Shown in pieces: positions 9,563-17,930 of a DNA stretch of 55,706 nucleotides (its first letter is position 1; each line of letters opens with the position of its first letter). The position numbers and the translations under genes are program-made. This DNA comes from Ruminococcus sp. (GTDB taxonomy: Bacteria > Bacillota > Clostridia > Oscillospirales > Ruminococcaceae). The notes below the pieces were generated by a model that did no database searches, was not told the DNA's origin, and saw only the letters and a list, made by a program, of their open reading frames with translations. The stretch is from the NCBI GenBank assembly GCA_017543595.1, contig JAFYFU010000097.1, forward strand, positions 1 to 55,706. Direction: 5' to 3'.

Positions 9563-9582
9563 GCACGGAAAGGGTGATTTAA

Positions 9583-11190
9583 GTGAAAAAAAGATTTAAA
9601 AAGCTTTTAACGCCGATATTTTCTTTCGTGCTTGGATTGAATTTTCTGACATCTCTCACAGCGTCCGCAGGCGAACCCTATGACGTTTACAATTATGACC
9701 GCTGGGGGGAGGCTATCCCGTCACAGGCGGGATATATCGCAGACAGGGCAGTTTCGGGCTATGATTTGGGAGCAGGTGCGTTTGATAATCCGAACGATAT
9801 ATTTTATGACCACAATGATATCTTTTATATAGCAGATACCAACAATAACAGAATAGTTGCGGTAAATTCGGATTTTGACGAAGTTGTTGAAATATATGAC
9901 AGGTTTAAAATGCCCGACGGTTCGGAAACAACTCTAAAAAAGCCCATGGGAATATTTGTCTCCGCAGAAAATGATTATATGTACATAGCGGATAATGAAA
10001 ATTCCCGTGTACTGATAAGCGACAGGGACGGAAATGTAATAAGCGAAATAACAAAGCCCGTTTCGGAAGTCTATGACCAGAAAAGAACTTTTCTTCCGCA
10101 GAGAGTTATAGCCGACAAGGCAGGAAATGTATATGTAGTTTTAAACAATATAACAACTGATGCGGCAATGTTCAATCCGCAGGGAGAATTTACGGGATTC
10201 TACGGCGCAAACCGTGTACAGCCCACAGCCGAAATAATAGGAAATTATTTTACCAATCTTTTCATATCAGAGGAGAAAAAAGCACGAAGGGCAAGAAATA
10301 TCCCCACGGGTATAACAAGTTTCGATATTGACGGGGATTTTATATTTACCTGCACGCAGTCATCAACGCAGACAACAGATACAGTCAAGAAACTCAATGC
10401 CGCAGGAAACAATATTTTCGCAAATATGGATTTGTCTTTCGGAGATTATACCCCCATGTACGACACTTCTCAGAATAAAGTCTTACAGCCCGCAATATGC
10501 GATATCGACATAGCCGAGGACGGAAATATAAATGTCCTCGATTTCACGACAGGCAGAATATTCCAGTATGACGAGGACTGCAATTTGCTGTTCATAACAG
10601 GTACGATTGCAAAACAGGTGGGTGGTTTTGACCATGTTGCCGCCCTTGAATCAAAAGGAGAAAATCTCTATGTTGTCGATTCAAGCAAAGATACAGTTAC
10701 CGTATTCACCGAAACGGATTTCGGAAAAATAGTCCATAAGGCAACAAGACTGCACAATGACGGCTACTATGAAGAAGCCCTTGAACCGTGGTATGAAGTC
10801 CTCAAACGTGACGGAAATTACAGGAGGGCATATATAGGCGTAGCGTCCGCACTTCTCCGAAAAGGCGACTATGAAGGTTCTATGAAATATTCCGAACTTG
10901 CGGATTCTTCAAGGATTTACAACAAAGCCTTTGAGGGTTACAGAATGAATTATCTGAAAAAGAATTTCGGATTTATCGCCCTGATTGTTATTGTTCTGTC
11001 GGCAGTATTCGTATTTGTAAGCAAAAAACTGCGGAAACGCCGTCTTGCAATTGAAAAGGCAAAACAGGAAGAACAAGACCAGCTTGCCATTCTCGACAGA
11101 CAAATCAGGATTCTCGAAGAAGCCTCCGTATTTGTAAGGGGCGGTCAGAATGACAATGACGAAAACGAAAAGGAGGAAAAGTGGATATGA
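9583..11190 (+). CDS. Secreted NHL-repeat beta-propeller protein with TPR-like region and C-terminal membrane anchor
   Basis: 535 residues from GTG 9583 (AAAGGGTGA upstream). Residues 1-29 are a signal peptide ending TASA-GEP. Residues about 60-370 hold NHL-type propeller blades (FYIADTNNNRIVAVNSDF, MYIADNENSRVLISDRDGN, NLYVVDSSKDTVTVF). Residues about 380-440 read as two TPR-like helix pairs (GYYEEALEPWYEVLKRDG, GDYEGSMKYSELAD). A single membrane helix (GFIALIVIVLSAVFVFV) near 464-480 is followed by a basic, coiled-coil-prone cytoplasmic tail. NHL propellers usually bind proteins or glycans. In this operon the extracellular part is a candidate organiser or ligand-contact surface; the exact role is not known. 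Confidence 0.82.
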   Translation: MKKRFKKLLTPIFSFVLGLNFLTSLTASAGEPYDVYNYDRWGEAIPSQAGYIADRAVSGYDLGAGAFDNPNDIFYDHNDIFYIADTNNNRIVAVNSDFDEVVEIYDRFKMPDGSETTLKKPMGIFVSAENDYMYIADNENSRVLISDRDGNVISEITKPVSEVYDQKRTFLPQRVIADKAGNVYVVLNNITTDAAMFNPQGEFTGFYGANRVQPTAEIIGNYFTNLFISEEKKARRARNIPTGITSFDIDGDFIFTCTQSSTQTTDTVKKLNAAGNNIFANMDLSFGDYTPMYDTSQNKVLQPAICDIDIAEDGNINVLDFTTGRIFQYDEDCNLLFITGTIAKQVGGFDHVAALESKGENLYVVDSSKDTVTVFTETDFGKIVHKATRLHNDGYYEEALEPWYEVLKRDGNYRRAYIGVASALLRKGDYEGSMKYSELADSSRIYNKAFEGYRMNYLKKNFGFIALIVIVLSAVFVFVSKKLRKRRLAIEKAKQEEQDQLAILDRQIRILEEASVFVRGGQNDNDENEKEEKWI

Positions 11191-11816
11191 TGGATTTAAA
11201 GCCCGCTGAATGGGTCAGACACGCAGTATGTCACCCTGTTGAGGGATTTGAAGATATGCGCTGGAAAAAATCAGGCTCTGTCAGAACAGCCTTTTTGATA
11301 GTATTTCTTCTTTTCGTTGCACAGGTGGCAAACGGCAGGCTTTACGGCTTTCAGTTCGGAGTTACCTATGACAAGACATTCAATATAATTCCCTATATAG
11401 TGCAGAGTATAATTCTTTTTGCTGCATGGGTGGTGGGCAACTGGTCTGTATGCACACTCCTTGACGGTGAGGGAACTATGAAGAATATCTGCATATACAG
11501 CGCATATGCACTTGTGCCTTATATTGTTCAGGTATTTGTAAATCTCATACTTTCGCATATTCTTGTGCGTGATGAAGCTGTATTCATTCAGGCGATAAGC
11601 ATAATAGGGACGGGCTGGACGGCGATACTGCTTTTCTCGGCGATAAAATCCGTTCATCAGTATTCTTTCGGAAAGACCGTATTTGCAATAATACTGACAA
11701 TAGTCGCTATGTTTATAATGCTTTTCCTGCTTGTTCTTTTCATGTCGCTCGTACAGCAGGTATATATATTCATCTCGACTATATATACGGAAATTTCTTA
11801 CAGAATAAGAGTATAG
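11181..11816 (+). CDS. Yip1-family integral membrane protein
   Basis: 211 residues, overlapping the NHL gene by 10 bases, so translation is probably coupled. The N-terminus is cytoplasmic and contains AVCHPVEGFEDMRWKKSGS, the typical P-x-x-GF-x-x-hR/K start of bacterial Yip1-domain proteins. About five hydrophobic helices follow, with the conserved NWSVCTLLDGEGTMKNI and SAYALVPYI stretches. Bacterial Yip1 proteins have no settled function. They recur beside sugar ABC permeases and large secreted proteins in Clostridia and Paenibacillus (recalled from memory), consistent with this setting. The gene ends in TAG, showing that TAG works as a stop here. Confidence 0.82.
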   Translation: MDMMDLKPAEWVRHAVCHPVEGFEDMRWKKSGSVRTAFLIVFLLFVAQVANGRLYGFQFGVTYDKTFNIIPYIVQSIILFAAWVVGNWSVCTLLDGEGTMKNICIYSAYALVPYIVQVFVNLILSHILVRDEAVFIQAISIIGTGWTAILLFSAIKSVHQYSFGKTVFAIILTIVAMFIMLFLLVLFMSLVQQVYIFISTIYTEISYRIRV

Positions 11817-11832
11817 AAACGGCGGTGACATT

Positions 11833-14679
11833 ATGTTGAAAAAATTAAAAAGATTTCTTCTCTGTCTGCTTGCCGTTTCAGCTTTGAGTATGTCGGGAAC
11901 GATTTACGCAGATGACGAGGAAGAAAATTATTCGGATACGGAAATATCGGAGGATTCCGAAAACGGCGAAAAACAGGAAAAAGCCTCAAAAATGAAAGAA
12001 TCTGTCGAAAAAGTCGAACTTACGGAAGAACAGGCTGAAAATCTCCTCGAATATACGGGCGAAATTGACGGCTTTGACATATACAGGGTGAGCAAGGACT
12101 ACAAGGATAAAATATGGGAGGCTCACGGCGGTCAGCCCGATAAAAAAGCAGAACTCACGGAAAAACAGCAGAAAGAAAAAGAACTCGCAGAAGAAGAAAT
12201 AGATATCGTTAAAAAACTCGGCGAATTTGTCGCTGTTGACCCATATAAGGGAATTGCTGTCGCCTCTTTTGAAAAAGGGAAAAAATCCGCTGACGGGAAA
12301 ATTTATCTCAGTGAAGGCGGAAGATTTCTCCTGACAGTGAATGAAGATTCGGGTAAACCCCTGAAAATAATGCAGGTCGTTTCAACCGTAGATGACCCTT
12401 ATGTTTTCAGAAGTATCAACAATCAGACAATGGAACTCATGGACGATGATTTCAAAGAAACCGTAAGAGTTTATTACAAGGGCGGAGTTTTCAGGGATAT
12501 GCAGATGTATTTCGCAGATGATGAGAAAAATGTCATCTGGCTTTCAAGGGACGGCTCGCAGGTTCTCGGCGTTTTCAGATATGCCTTTGAAAATGACAAG
12601 CTACGCATGATTGTTGACGACAGAAAAGGAACTTTCGGAATTGAAAATATGGAAACAAAATATATATGGTGGTCATCTCCTCTCGGTGTAACAAGGGACA
12701 GAATTGCAACTCCCCTGCTTGTAAATGAACTGCGTTCCTCAAATATGCTGAGATACGGCATACCCGAAAAGCGTTCAAACAACAGCGTACTGCGTTCGGG
12801 AACGGACGACTGCAAAATAAAAGTTTCCGATATTAAAAACGGCATAAAAATTGAATACAATTACGAAAAGGCGGGATTTAAATTTCCCGTTGAATATACA
12901 ATTGAAGATGACCACCTGAAAGCAAGCCTTAAAAAAGACGATATTCAGGAGACAAACCCCGAAAATATCGCAACGGAACTCACTGTTATGGGAAGTTTCG
13001 GCGCAGGCTCGGAAAATGAGGAAGGATATTTCGTGATTCCTGACGGAAGCGGTGCGCTCGTGAGATTCAACAACAACAAAACTATGGACACAAATGCCTA
13101 TACGCAGAGAGTTTACGGAAATGATGTCACAGCCGTTCCGACAAGCAAAGGTGCTGTCACGGAACAGATATATCTCCCCGTATACGGAATAGTCAAGCAG
13201 GACAATGCCATGCTTGTAATTGCGTCAAAAGGCGATTCAAACGCATATCTTACAACTCAGGTTTCAAGGCAGTCAAACAGCACTTACAATCTTTGCAGTT
13301 TTACTTTTATGCTCAGAAATACCGATACTTTCTATATGTCGGGAAACAACAGCGACAAAATAACTGTCTTTGAAAGAGGAGATATCAAATCGGACGATAT
13401 CGAACTTTTATATTATCCCATTTCAAAGGAAAATGCGGACTATGTTGATGTTGCCGAAAAATACAGGGAATATCTCATGTCACGGCAGAGAGTAACCAAA
13501 AAAACAAAATCAGAAAATGCACCCATGTATGTAAGCCTTTACGGAGGCACGGAAAAGAAAAAACCCGTTCTCGGAATACCCGTCACTATGAAACAGGCTG
13601 TTACAAAATATGACGAGGCAGAAGAAATTTTAAATTCGCTGAAAACAAACGGCGTTGAAAATATGGTTGTCACATATAACAACTGGACTGATGACGGAAT
13701 AAAAAATCAGATAGACAAAACCGCAAAGCCTTCCGATACTCTCGGAGGAAAAAGCAGTTTCAAGGATTTCAAAAAATTCACAGGCGAAAACAATATAAAG
13801 CTTTATCCCGTATCCGACAACAGGGATTTCTATTCGGGAAACGGATATTATTCCTTCACCGATACGGCGGTAAGGGTTTCGGGGGCTTATTCAAGAATAA
13901 TAAGCTATGACAGGGCTTACGGAATACCTGACGGATTCAAGAAAAATATGTCCCTGCTTTCACCAGACTGTTTTGCAGATGTATTCGGGAAGATTTCCGA
14001 AAGCTATGTAAATGCGGGGCTTTCGGGAGTTTCTGCGGGAAACCTTACAACTTCCCTCTACGGCGACTACGGCAAAAAGAATATTTCAAGGCACAAAGCC
14101 ATGATTCTTGAAACGGAAGTCTATCAGAAATTAACCGAAAAGCTTGCGGACGGTATTCTTGCGGACGGCGCAAATGCCTATGCCCTGCCCTATGTCAGCC
14201 ATATAACGAATGTCCCTGTGACATCAAGCAGATTTGACCTTTTCAATGAGGATATACCCTTTTATCAGATAGTAATGCACGGTCTTGTCCCCTATTCGAC
14301 AACGGCGGTAAACGGTGACGCTGATTCGGAAAATCTCCTGCTTATGGCTGCCGCTACGGGAAGCTGTCTGAATTACGATATGATTTATGAGGAAACAAGT
14401 ATTCTCAAAGATACGGAATTTGATGTTTATTATTATGCGAACTATGCAAACTGGATTGAAACCGCCTCCGCAGAATATAAACTCTTACAGCCCGTTCTCG
14501 AAAATGTCAGCGACAGCACAATCACAGGCTATAAAGCCGAAAATGACGGAAAATACATAACGACAAGCTATTCAAACGGCACTGTCACAAAAGTCGATTT
14601 TGAAGAAAAAACCATTGATTTCAACGGGAAAATCATTGACCTTAAAGATTATGATAACAAGGGAGGTGTACAGTTCTGA
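11833..14679 (+). CDS. Large secreted DUF5696-like protein, possible glycan-active enzyme
   Basis: 948 residues with a signal peptide at 1-26 (LLAVSALSMSGTIYA-DD) and an acidic, charged linker after it. The middle part (about 395-560) is beta-rich (YFVIPDGSGALVRFNN, QIYLPVYGIVKQDNA). The C-terminal half has alternating alpha/beta character like a TIM barrel (NGVENMVVTYNNWTDDG, NNIKLYPVSDNRDF, NAGLSGVSAGNL, PYVSHITNVP). The layout resembles glycoside hydrolases of the barrel type, but no catalytic pair can be assigned by eye. I recognise it as DUF5696-like from its size, architecture and operon company. Its stop overlaps the next permease start (TGATG), so it is tightly linked to transport. 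Function inferred: surface capture or processing of a glycan. Confidence 0.75.
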   Translation: MLKKLKRFLLCLLAVSALSMSGTIYADDEEENYSDTEISEDSENGEKQEKASKMKESVEKVELTEEQAENLLEYTGEIDGFDIYRVSKDYKDKIWEAHGGQPDKKAELTEKQQKEKELAEEEIDIVKKLGEFVAVDPYKGIAVASFEKGKKSADGKIYLSEGGRFLLTVNEDSGKPLKIMQVVSTVDDPYVFRSINNQTMELMDDDFKETVRVYYKGGVFRDMQMYFADDEKNVIWLSRDGSQVLGVFRYAFENDKLRMIVDDRKGTFGIENMETKYIWWSSPLGVTRDRIATPLLVNELRSSNMLRYGIPEKRSNNSVLRSGTDDCKIKVSDIKNGIKIEYNYEKAGFKFPVEYTIEDDHLKASLKKDDIQETNPENIATELTVMGSFGAGSENEEGYFVIPDGSGALVRFNNNKTMDTNAYTQRVYGNDVTAVPTSKGAVTEQIYLPVYGIVKQDNAMLVIASKGDSNAYLTTQVSRQSNSTYNLCSFTFMLRNTDTFYMSGNNSDKITVFERGDIKSDDIELLYYPISKENADYVDVAEKYREYLMSRQRVTKKTKSENAPMYVSLYGGTEKKKPVLGIPVTMKQAVTKYDEAEEILNSLKTNGVENMVVTYNNWTDDGIKNQIDKTAKPSDTLGGKSSFKDFKKFTGENNIKLYPVSDNRDFYSGNGYYSFTDTAVRVSGAYSRIISYDRAYGIPDGFKKNMSLLSPDCFADVFGKISESYVNAGLSGVSAGNLTTSLYGDYGKKNISRHKAMILETEVYQKLTEKLADGILADGANAYALPYVSHITNVPVTSSRFDLFNEDIPFYQIVMHGLVPYSTTAVNGDADSENLLLMAAATGSCLNYDMIYEETSILKDTEFDVYYYANYANWIETASAEYKLLQPVLENVSDSTITGYKAENDGKYITTSYSNGTVTKVDFEEKTIDFNGKIIDLKDYDNKGGVQF

Positions 14680-15596
14680 TGACGGACAACAAAAAAACAG
14701 GGAGAAAACTTCCCTATGAAAAACGCAAGGCTTTGTACGGCTACGGGTTTATATCCCTGTGGCTTGTCGGAACGGTTTTCTTCTTTCTTATCCCACTGAT
14801 AAAATCCCTCTGGTACTCTTTCAACGAAGTATCAATAGGAACTCAGAAAATGGTGACCGAATGGGTCGGACTCGGCAAGTACGAATATGTTCTCAATGTG
14901 GACGAACACTACACGGAATATCTGAAAGATATGCTTGTCGAAACGCTCTGGAAAACTCCTCTTGTACTGATATTTTCGCTGTTTATAGCGGTTATACTCA
15001 ATCAGAAATTCAAGGGGAGAACCCTCGCAAGGGCAATATTTTTCCTGCCCGTAATAATTGCCACCGGACCTGTATACAAGATAATCAACGGCGATATGAG
15101 TTCAACGGGAAATACGGGTGCGGCACAGTTTTCAACCATGTTTTCAACCGATTTGGTGGGAGAGCTTTTGCAGTTTCTCGGCATATACGGTCTCAGCGAC
15201 AATATGAGCAGTATGATTTCCACAATAGCCGACAATATTTTCGGAATCGTCTGGTCAAGCGGAATACAGATACTTATATTTCTTGCGGCTTTGCAGAACA
15301 TTCCGCCGTCCGCAAAAGAGGCTGCACAGGTTGAAGGCGCAACGGCATGGGAATATTTCTGGAAAATAACTTTCCCGTATGTAAGCCCTTTTATCCTTGC
15401 AAATCTCATATTCACGGTAATAGACTCTTTTACAAGTCCCACAAATACAGTCATGAAACGTATTCTCGCCATGAAAGAGGACTGGAAATTCGGAGAAGCC
15501 TCCGCTATGGCATGGATATATTTTCTGATAGTTCTCGGTGCAATAGGACTTATAACCGTCACAGTAAATAAATTGATTTACTATGAAGTAGACTGA
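14679..15596 (+). CDS. Sugar-type ABC transporter permease (MalF/UgpA-like), second pair
   Basis: 305 residues. The ATG overlaps the DUF5696 gene stop (TGATG) with GGGAGG upstream. Six helices are predicted. Family landmarks are PLIKSLWYSFNEV near residue 38, LARAIFFLPVIIATGPVY, and the EAA loop AKEAAQVEGATAWEYFWKIT followed by FPYVSP. It differs clearly from the first permease (7725-8666) in sequence, so it is not a recent duplicate. It pairs with the next gene. Only one binding protein is seen for both pairs. Confidence 0.92.
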   Translation: MTDNKKTGRKLPYEKRKALYGYGFISLWLVGTVFFFLIPLIKSLWYSFNEVSIGTQKMVTEWVGLGKYEYVLNVDEHYTEYLKDMLVETLWKTPLVLIFSLFIAVILNQKFKGRTLARAIFFLPVIIATGPVYKIINGDMSSTGNTGAAQFSTMFSTDLVGELLQFLGIYGLSDNMSSMISTIADNIFGIVWSSGIQILIFLAALQNIPPSAKEAAQVEGATAWEYFWKITFPYVSPFILANLIFTVIDSFTSPTNTVMKRILAMKEDWKFGEASAMAWIYFLIVLGAIGLITVTVNKLIYYEVD

Positions 15597-15609
15597 GGAG
15601 GTGCGGTTT

Positions 15610-16626
15610 ATGGCTGAACTTACAGATATTTTAAAATCCGACAAGCAAAAGCTGAAAGAAAAAAAAGAGGCTCAGAAAATCCGCATAAAAACTATGTCAA
15701 GCCGTGAGAGGTCTTATCTCAGGAAAAAAGTCTTTGCCGACAAAATATGGGTTTTTTTCAGGTTTGTGATACTTTTCGGTCTGGGATTCGTTATTCTCTA
15801 TCCGCTTATATACATGGTAAGCTGTACTTTCAGGGAAAGAACCGATATGAATGACCCTACCGTAATGTGGATTCCGAGAAATTACACGCTCAATATCCTG
15901 AAAGAAACAATAGTTGCCATGGATTTCCGGAATACTCTCGAAACAACGCTTGTGCTGAATATAGGCTGTTCTCTGGTTCAGGTAGTATCCTGTGCGATAA
16001 CGGGATACGGCTTTGCAAGGTTTAAATTCAAGGGAAAAGGTATCTTGTTCGGAATAGTTATCATGATGATACTTGTCCCCACACAGGTCATATCCCTGCC
16101 CTTGTATACGCAGTTCAGGTTTTTCGGAATAGGAAACCTGACAATGAATTTAATCGACACAAAAGCGACAATGTATCTGCCTGCACTAACCGCAAACGGA
16201 ATACGTTCGGGGCTTATGATACTGATATTCAGGCAGTTTTTCAAGGGACTGCCGAAAGAACTCGAAGACGCTGCCTATATAGACGGCTGCGGACCTTTTA
16301 TGACTTTTGTGAGAGTAATGGTACCAAATGCGGCATCATCATTTCTCACGGTATTTCTTTTCTCTGTTGTGTGGTACTGGAATGACTACTATGTAAGCGC
16401 AACTTTTTTCACAAATACAAAGACAATCGCCCTTATGCTCCAAAATCTTGACACGGAACTCAAATTAAGGCTTTTCAATTCCGCAACGGTTGAAATATCT
16501 CCCCGTGAACAGATTGTCTGGAAAGAGGCAGGCTGTCTTATGTCAATAATGCCTATTCTCGTGCTTTATACCTGTTTGCAGAAATATTTCACGGAAGGTA
16601 TCGAAAGAAGCGGTCTTGTCGCATAA
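15610..16626 (+). CDS. Carbohydrate ABC transporter permease (MalG-like), second pair
   Basis: 338 residues from ATG 15610. A GTG nine bases earlier lies inside the ribosome site (TGAGGAGG), so ATG is preferred. A long basic N-terminal tail (about 50 residues, KQKLKEKKEAQKIRIK) precedes the first helix, unusual for MalG-like proteins. The EAA loop is LEDAAYIDGCGPFMTFVRVM followed by VPNAAS. It forms the channel with the preceding permease. Last gene of the operon; a strong terminator follows at 16681. Confidence 0.92.
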   Translation: MAELTDILKSDKQKLKEKKEAQKIRIKTMSSRERSYLRKKVFADKIWVFFRFVILFGLGFVILYPLIYMVSCTFRERTDMNDPTVMWIPRNYTLNILKETIVAMDFRNTLETTLVLNIGCSLVQVVSCAITGYGFARFKFKGKGILFGIVIMMILVPTQVISLPLYTQFRFFGIGNLTMNLIDTKATMYLPALTANGIRSGLMILIFRQFFKGLPKELEDAAYIDGCGPFMTFVRVMVPNAASSFLTVFLFSVVWYWNDYYVSATFFTNTKTIALMLQNLDTELKLRLFNSATVEISPREQIVWKEAGCLMSIMPILVLYTCLQKYFTEGIERSGLVA

Positions 16627-16680
16627 AATTTATCTATCACTGATTTTTCAGAGACAGATTATTACAAGTAAGATATAAAT

Positions 16681-16713
16681 AAGCGTGAACTTTGAAGTTC
16701 ACGCTTATTTTTT
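16681..16713 (+). terminator. Terminator of the ABC/DUF5696 operon
   Basis: A perfect 12-bp stem, AAGCGTGAACTT TG AAGTTCACGCTT, is followed by ATTTTTTT. The stop codon of the convergent XRE gene (16705-16707) lies at its 3' edge. Confidence 0.9.
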
Positions 16714-17031
16714 TGTGTTCTTTTCTATTTCTTCAAGCACAAGTTTTTCCATGTCACAAAGCAACTTATATCTTGTTTTTTCGGGTGCAGAACGATAAAG
16801 ATTAATAAGCTGTTTTTCATCTTCGTCCAAATCTGTACGATATTCACCAAAAACAATAAAATCAATTGAAGTATCAAGGCGGTCTGCAAGTTTCATGAGA
16901 ATGTCTCCTTTCGGAAGCTGTCCCTTTTTCCAGTTTCCTGTACTGCCTGTACTCAACCCAAGTTCTTTCAAAACAGCAGAAATAGATACTCCCTTATTTT
17001 CGCATAATTTTTGAAGTCTTATGTAAAACAT
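16705..17031 (-). CDS. XRE-family helix-turn-helix repressor
   Basis: 108 residues, ATG preceded by AAGGGGGGAG. Residues about 5-62 form a Cro/CI-type helix-turn-helix (ISAVLKELGLSTGSTGNWKK, GDILMKLADRLDTSIDFIVF). The rest is a helical tail (LINLYRSAPEKTRYKLLCDM) typical of short Clostridial XRE proteins. It is far too short to be an Rgg/ComR-type peptide receptor. It is divergent from a tiny hydrophobic-peptide gene, and a TCAT-N4-ATGA dyad lies in the spacer of each of the two facing promoters. The likely job is autorepression plus repression of the peptide gene. Confidence 0.88.
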   Translation of the reverse strand: MFYIRLQKLCENKGVSISAVLKELGLSTGSTGNWKKGQLPKGDILMKLADRLDTSIDFIVFGEYRTDLDEDEKQLINLYRSAPEKTRYKLLCDMEKLVLEEIEKNTKK

Positions 17032-17070
17032 ATAAAAACTCCCCCCTTATTTTGTGCAAAACATAAAATT

Positions 17071-17113
17071 TCATTTTTATGAGTAAAACCTCTTGACATT
17101 TTCATAAAAATGA
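17071..17113. promoter_or_regulatory. Paired dyad operators between the XRE gene and the peptide gene
   Basis: TCATTTTTATGA (17071-17082) and its exact reverse complement TCATAAAAATGA (17102-17113) are 31 bp apart, centre to centre. The right copy lies in the spacer of the rightward promoter. The left copy lies in the spacer of a weak leftward promoter (TTTACT, 16 bases, TATGTT on the minus strand). This is the arrangement expected of operators for the adjacent XRE protein. Confidence 0.65.
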
Positions 17114-17120
17114 GTATAAT
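17093..17120 (+). promoter_or_regulatory. Promoter toward the 29-residue peptide gene
   Basis: Perfect TTGACA (17093-17098), 16-base spacer, perfect TATAAT (17115-17120). The spacer contains the TCATAAAAATGA dyad. The leader to the peptide start is about 160 bases and AT-rich. A second TATAAT near 17225 has no clear -35 box. Confidence 0.75.
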
Positions 17121-17287
17121 ATAATTAAAGAATAAAAAGAACATCTGAAAAAAACAGACAAACACAACTAATTATAATTGTACCACAAAACTTGAATATT
17201 TGCAATTTATTTTTATTAAATTGATATAATTAAAAGTATATGGCTTGTTCGTATAAACTTTTAAAATAAATAAAAGGGGGTATGAGT

Positions 17288-17377
17288 ATGATTTCAGCAG
17301 GCGCATTTTTAGGATTTAGTATATGCTGGAGTGTTGGATCTGTTGCATTCGCTGGTCATGTTGCTGGTTGGTGGTGA
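17288..17377 (+). CDS. Small hydrophobic peptide (29 residues) paired with XRE repressor
   Basis: ATG 17288 follows GGGGG at 7-base spacing; an ATG at 17282 would add two residues but sits one base from that ribosome site. The peptide starts MISAGAFLGFSICWS and ends AGHVAGWW. It is almost free of charge, could span a membrane once, and is rich in G, A, S and aromatic residues. It has its own promoter, operator and terminator, so it is a complete small transcription unit. Candidates are a type-I-like membrane toxin, a bacteriocin or a signal peptide; the WW end recalls XIP-type pheromones, but the neighbouring XRE is not of the ComR size. No function can be assigned. Confidence 0.55.
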   Translation: MISAGAFLGFSICWSVGSVAFAGHVAGWW

Positions 17378-17415
17378 TTAATCAAACTAACCTAAGTAAG
17401 GAAACAAAATAATCA

Positions 17416-17456
17416 AAACTCCCGACACGGATAAGCCGTATCGGGAGTTTTTTCAT
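17416..17456. terminator. Terminator between the peptide gene and ndoA
   Basis: AAACTCCCGACACGG, loop ATAAG, CCGTATCGGGAGTTT: a 15-bp stem with one mismatch, followed by TTTTTT on the plus strand. The ndoA stop codon lies at its right edge, so it may also act on the convergent transcript. Confidence 0.85.
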
Positions 17457-17800
17457 ATTTCCAGACCGAAACTTATTGAGAGTGCTGTATTGACCTTGTT
17501 CATCGAACGCAGGTCAAGCTCTCCCATTTTGTCACGCAGACGCTTTTTGTCTATGGTGCGTATCTGTTCAAGCAAAACTATGCTGTCCTTTGCAAGACCG
17601 CACTTATCCGCCTGTACTTCTATATGCGTGGGCAGATGATTCTTGTCACGCTGACTTGTTATTGCGGCGGCTATGACGGTCGGGCTGTGCTTGTTGCCGA
17701 CATCATTCTGAACGATAAGTACAGGTCTTATTCCGCCTTGTTCAGAACCCACAACGGGGCTTAAATCCGCATAGTAGATTTCTCCTCTTTTTACCGGCAT
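17453..17800 (-). CDS. ndoA: Type II toxin endoribonuclease, MazF/NdoA family
   Basis: 115 residues from ATG 17800 with GGGAGA upstream; a longer frame to 17830 has no ribosome site. Family hallmarks are VKRGEIYYADLSPVVGSEQG, GIRPVLIVQNDVGNKHSPTV, AAITSQ and the C-terminal EQIRTIDKKRL. These enzymes cut single-stranded mRNA at short specific sequences (UACAU for the Bacillus homologue). It is 130 bases downstream of polA. No MazE/EndoAI-like antitoxin gene is adjacent on either side, which is unusual; the antitoxin may be elsewhere. Confidence 0.93.
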   Translation of the reverse strand: MPVKRGEIYYADLSPVVGSEQGGIRPVLIVQNDVGNKHSPTVIAAAITSQRDKNHLPTHIEVQADKCGLAKDSIVLLEQIRTIDKKRLRDKMGELDLRSMNKVNTALSISFGLEI

Positions 17801-17930
17801 AATATCTGTCTCCCAATAATTTATTTGCATATACTGCTGATATTATTATTGACAGCATAATTATTTTTATACTGTCCCGTTTATTATATGCAGATAATTA
17901 TTTTGGGGATAATACTTAAATGATAATATG

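Noticed and set aside
16705-17377. Rgg/ComR-SHP type quorum sensing for the XRE/peptide pair
   Set aside because: The regulator is only 108 residues and lacks the TPR peptide-binding domain of RRNPP regulators. The WW ending alone is too weak to claim it.
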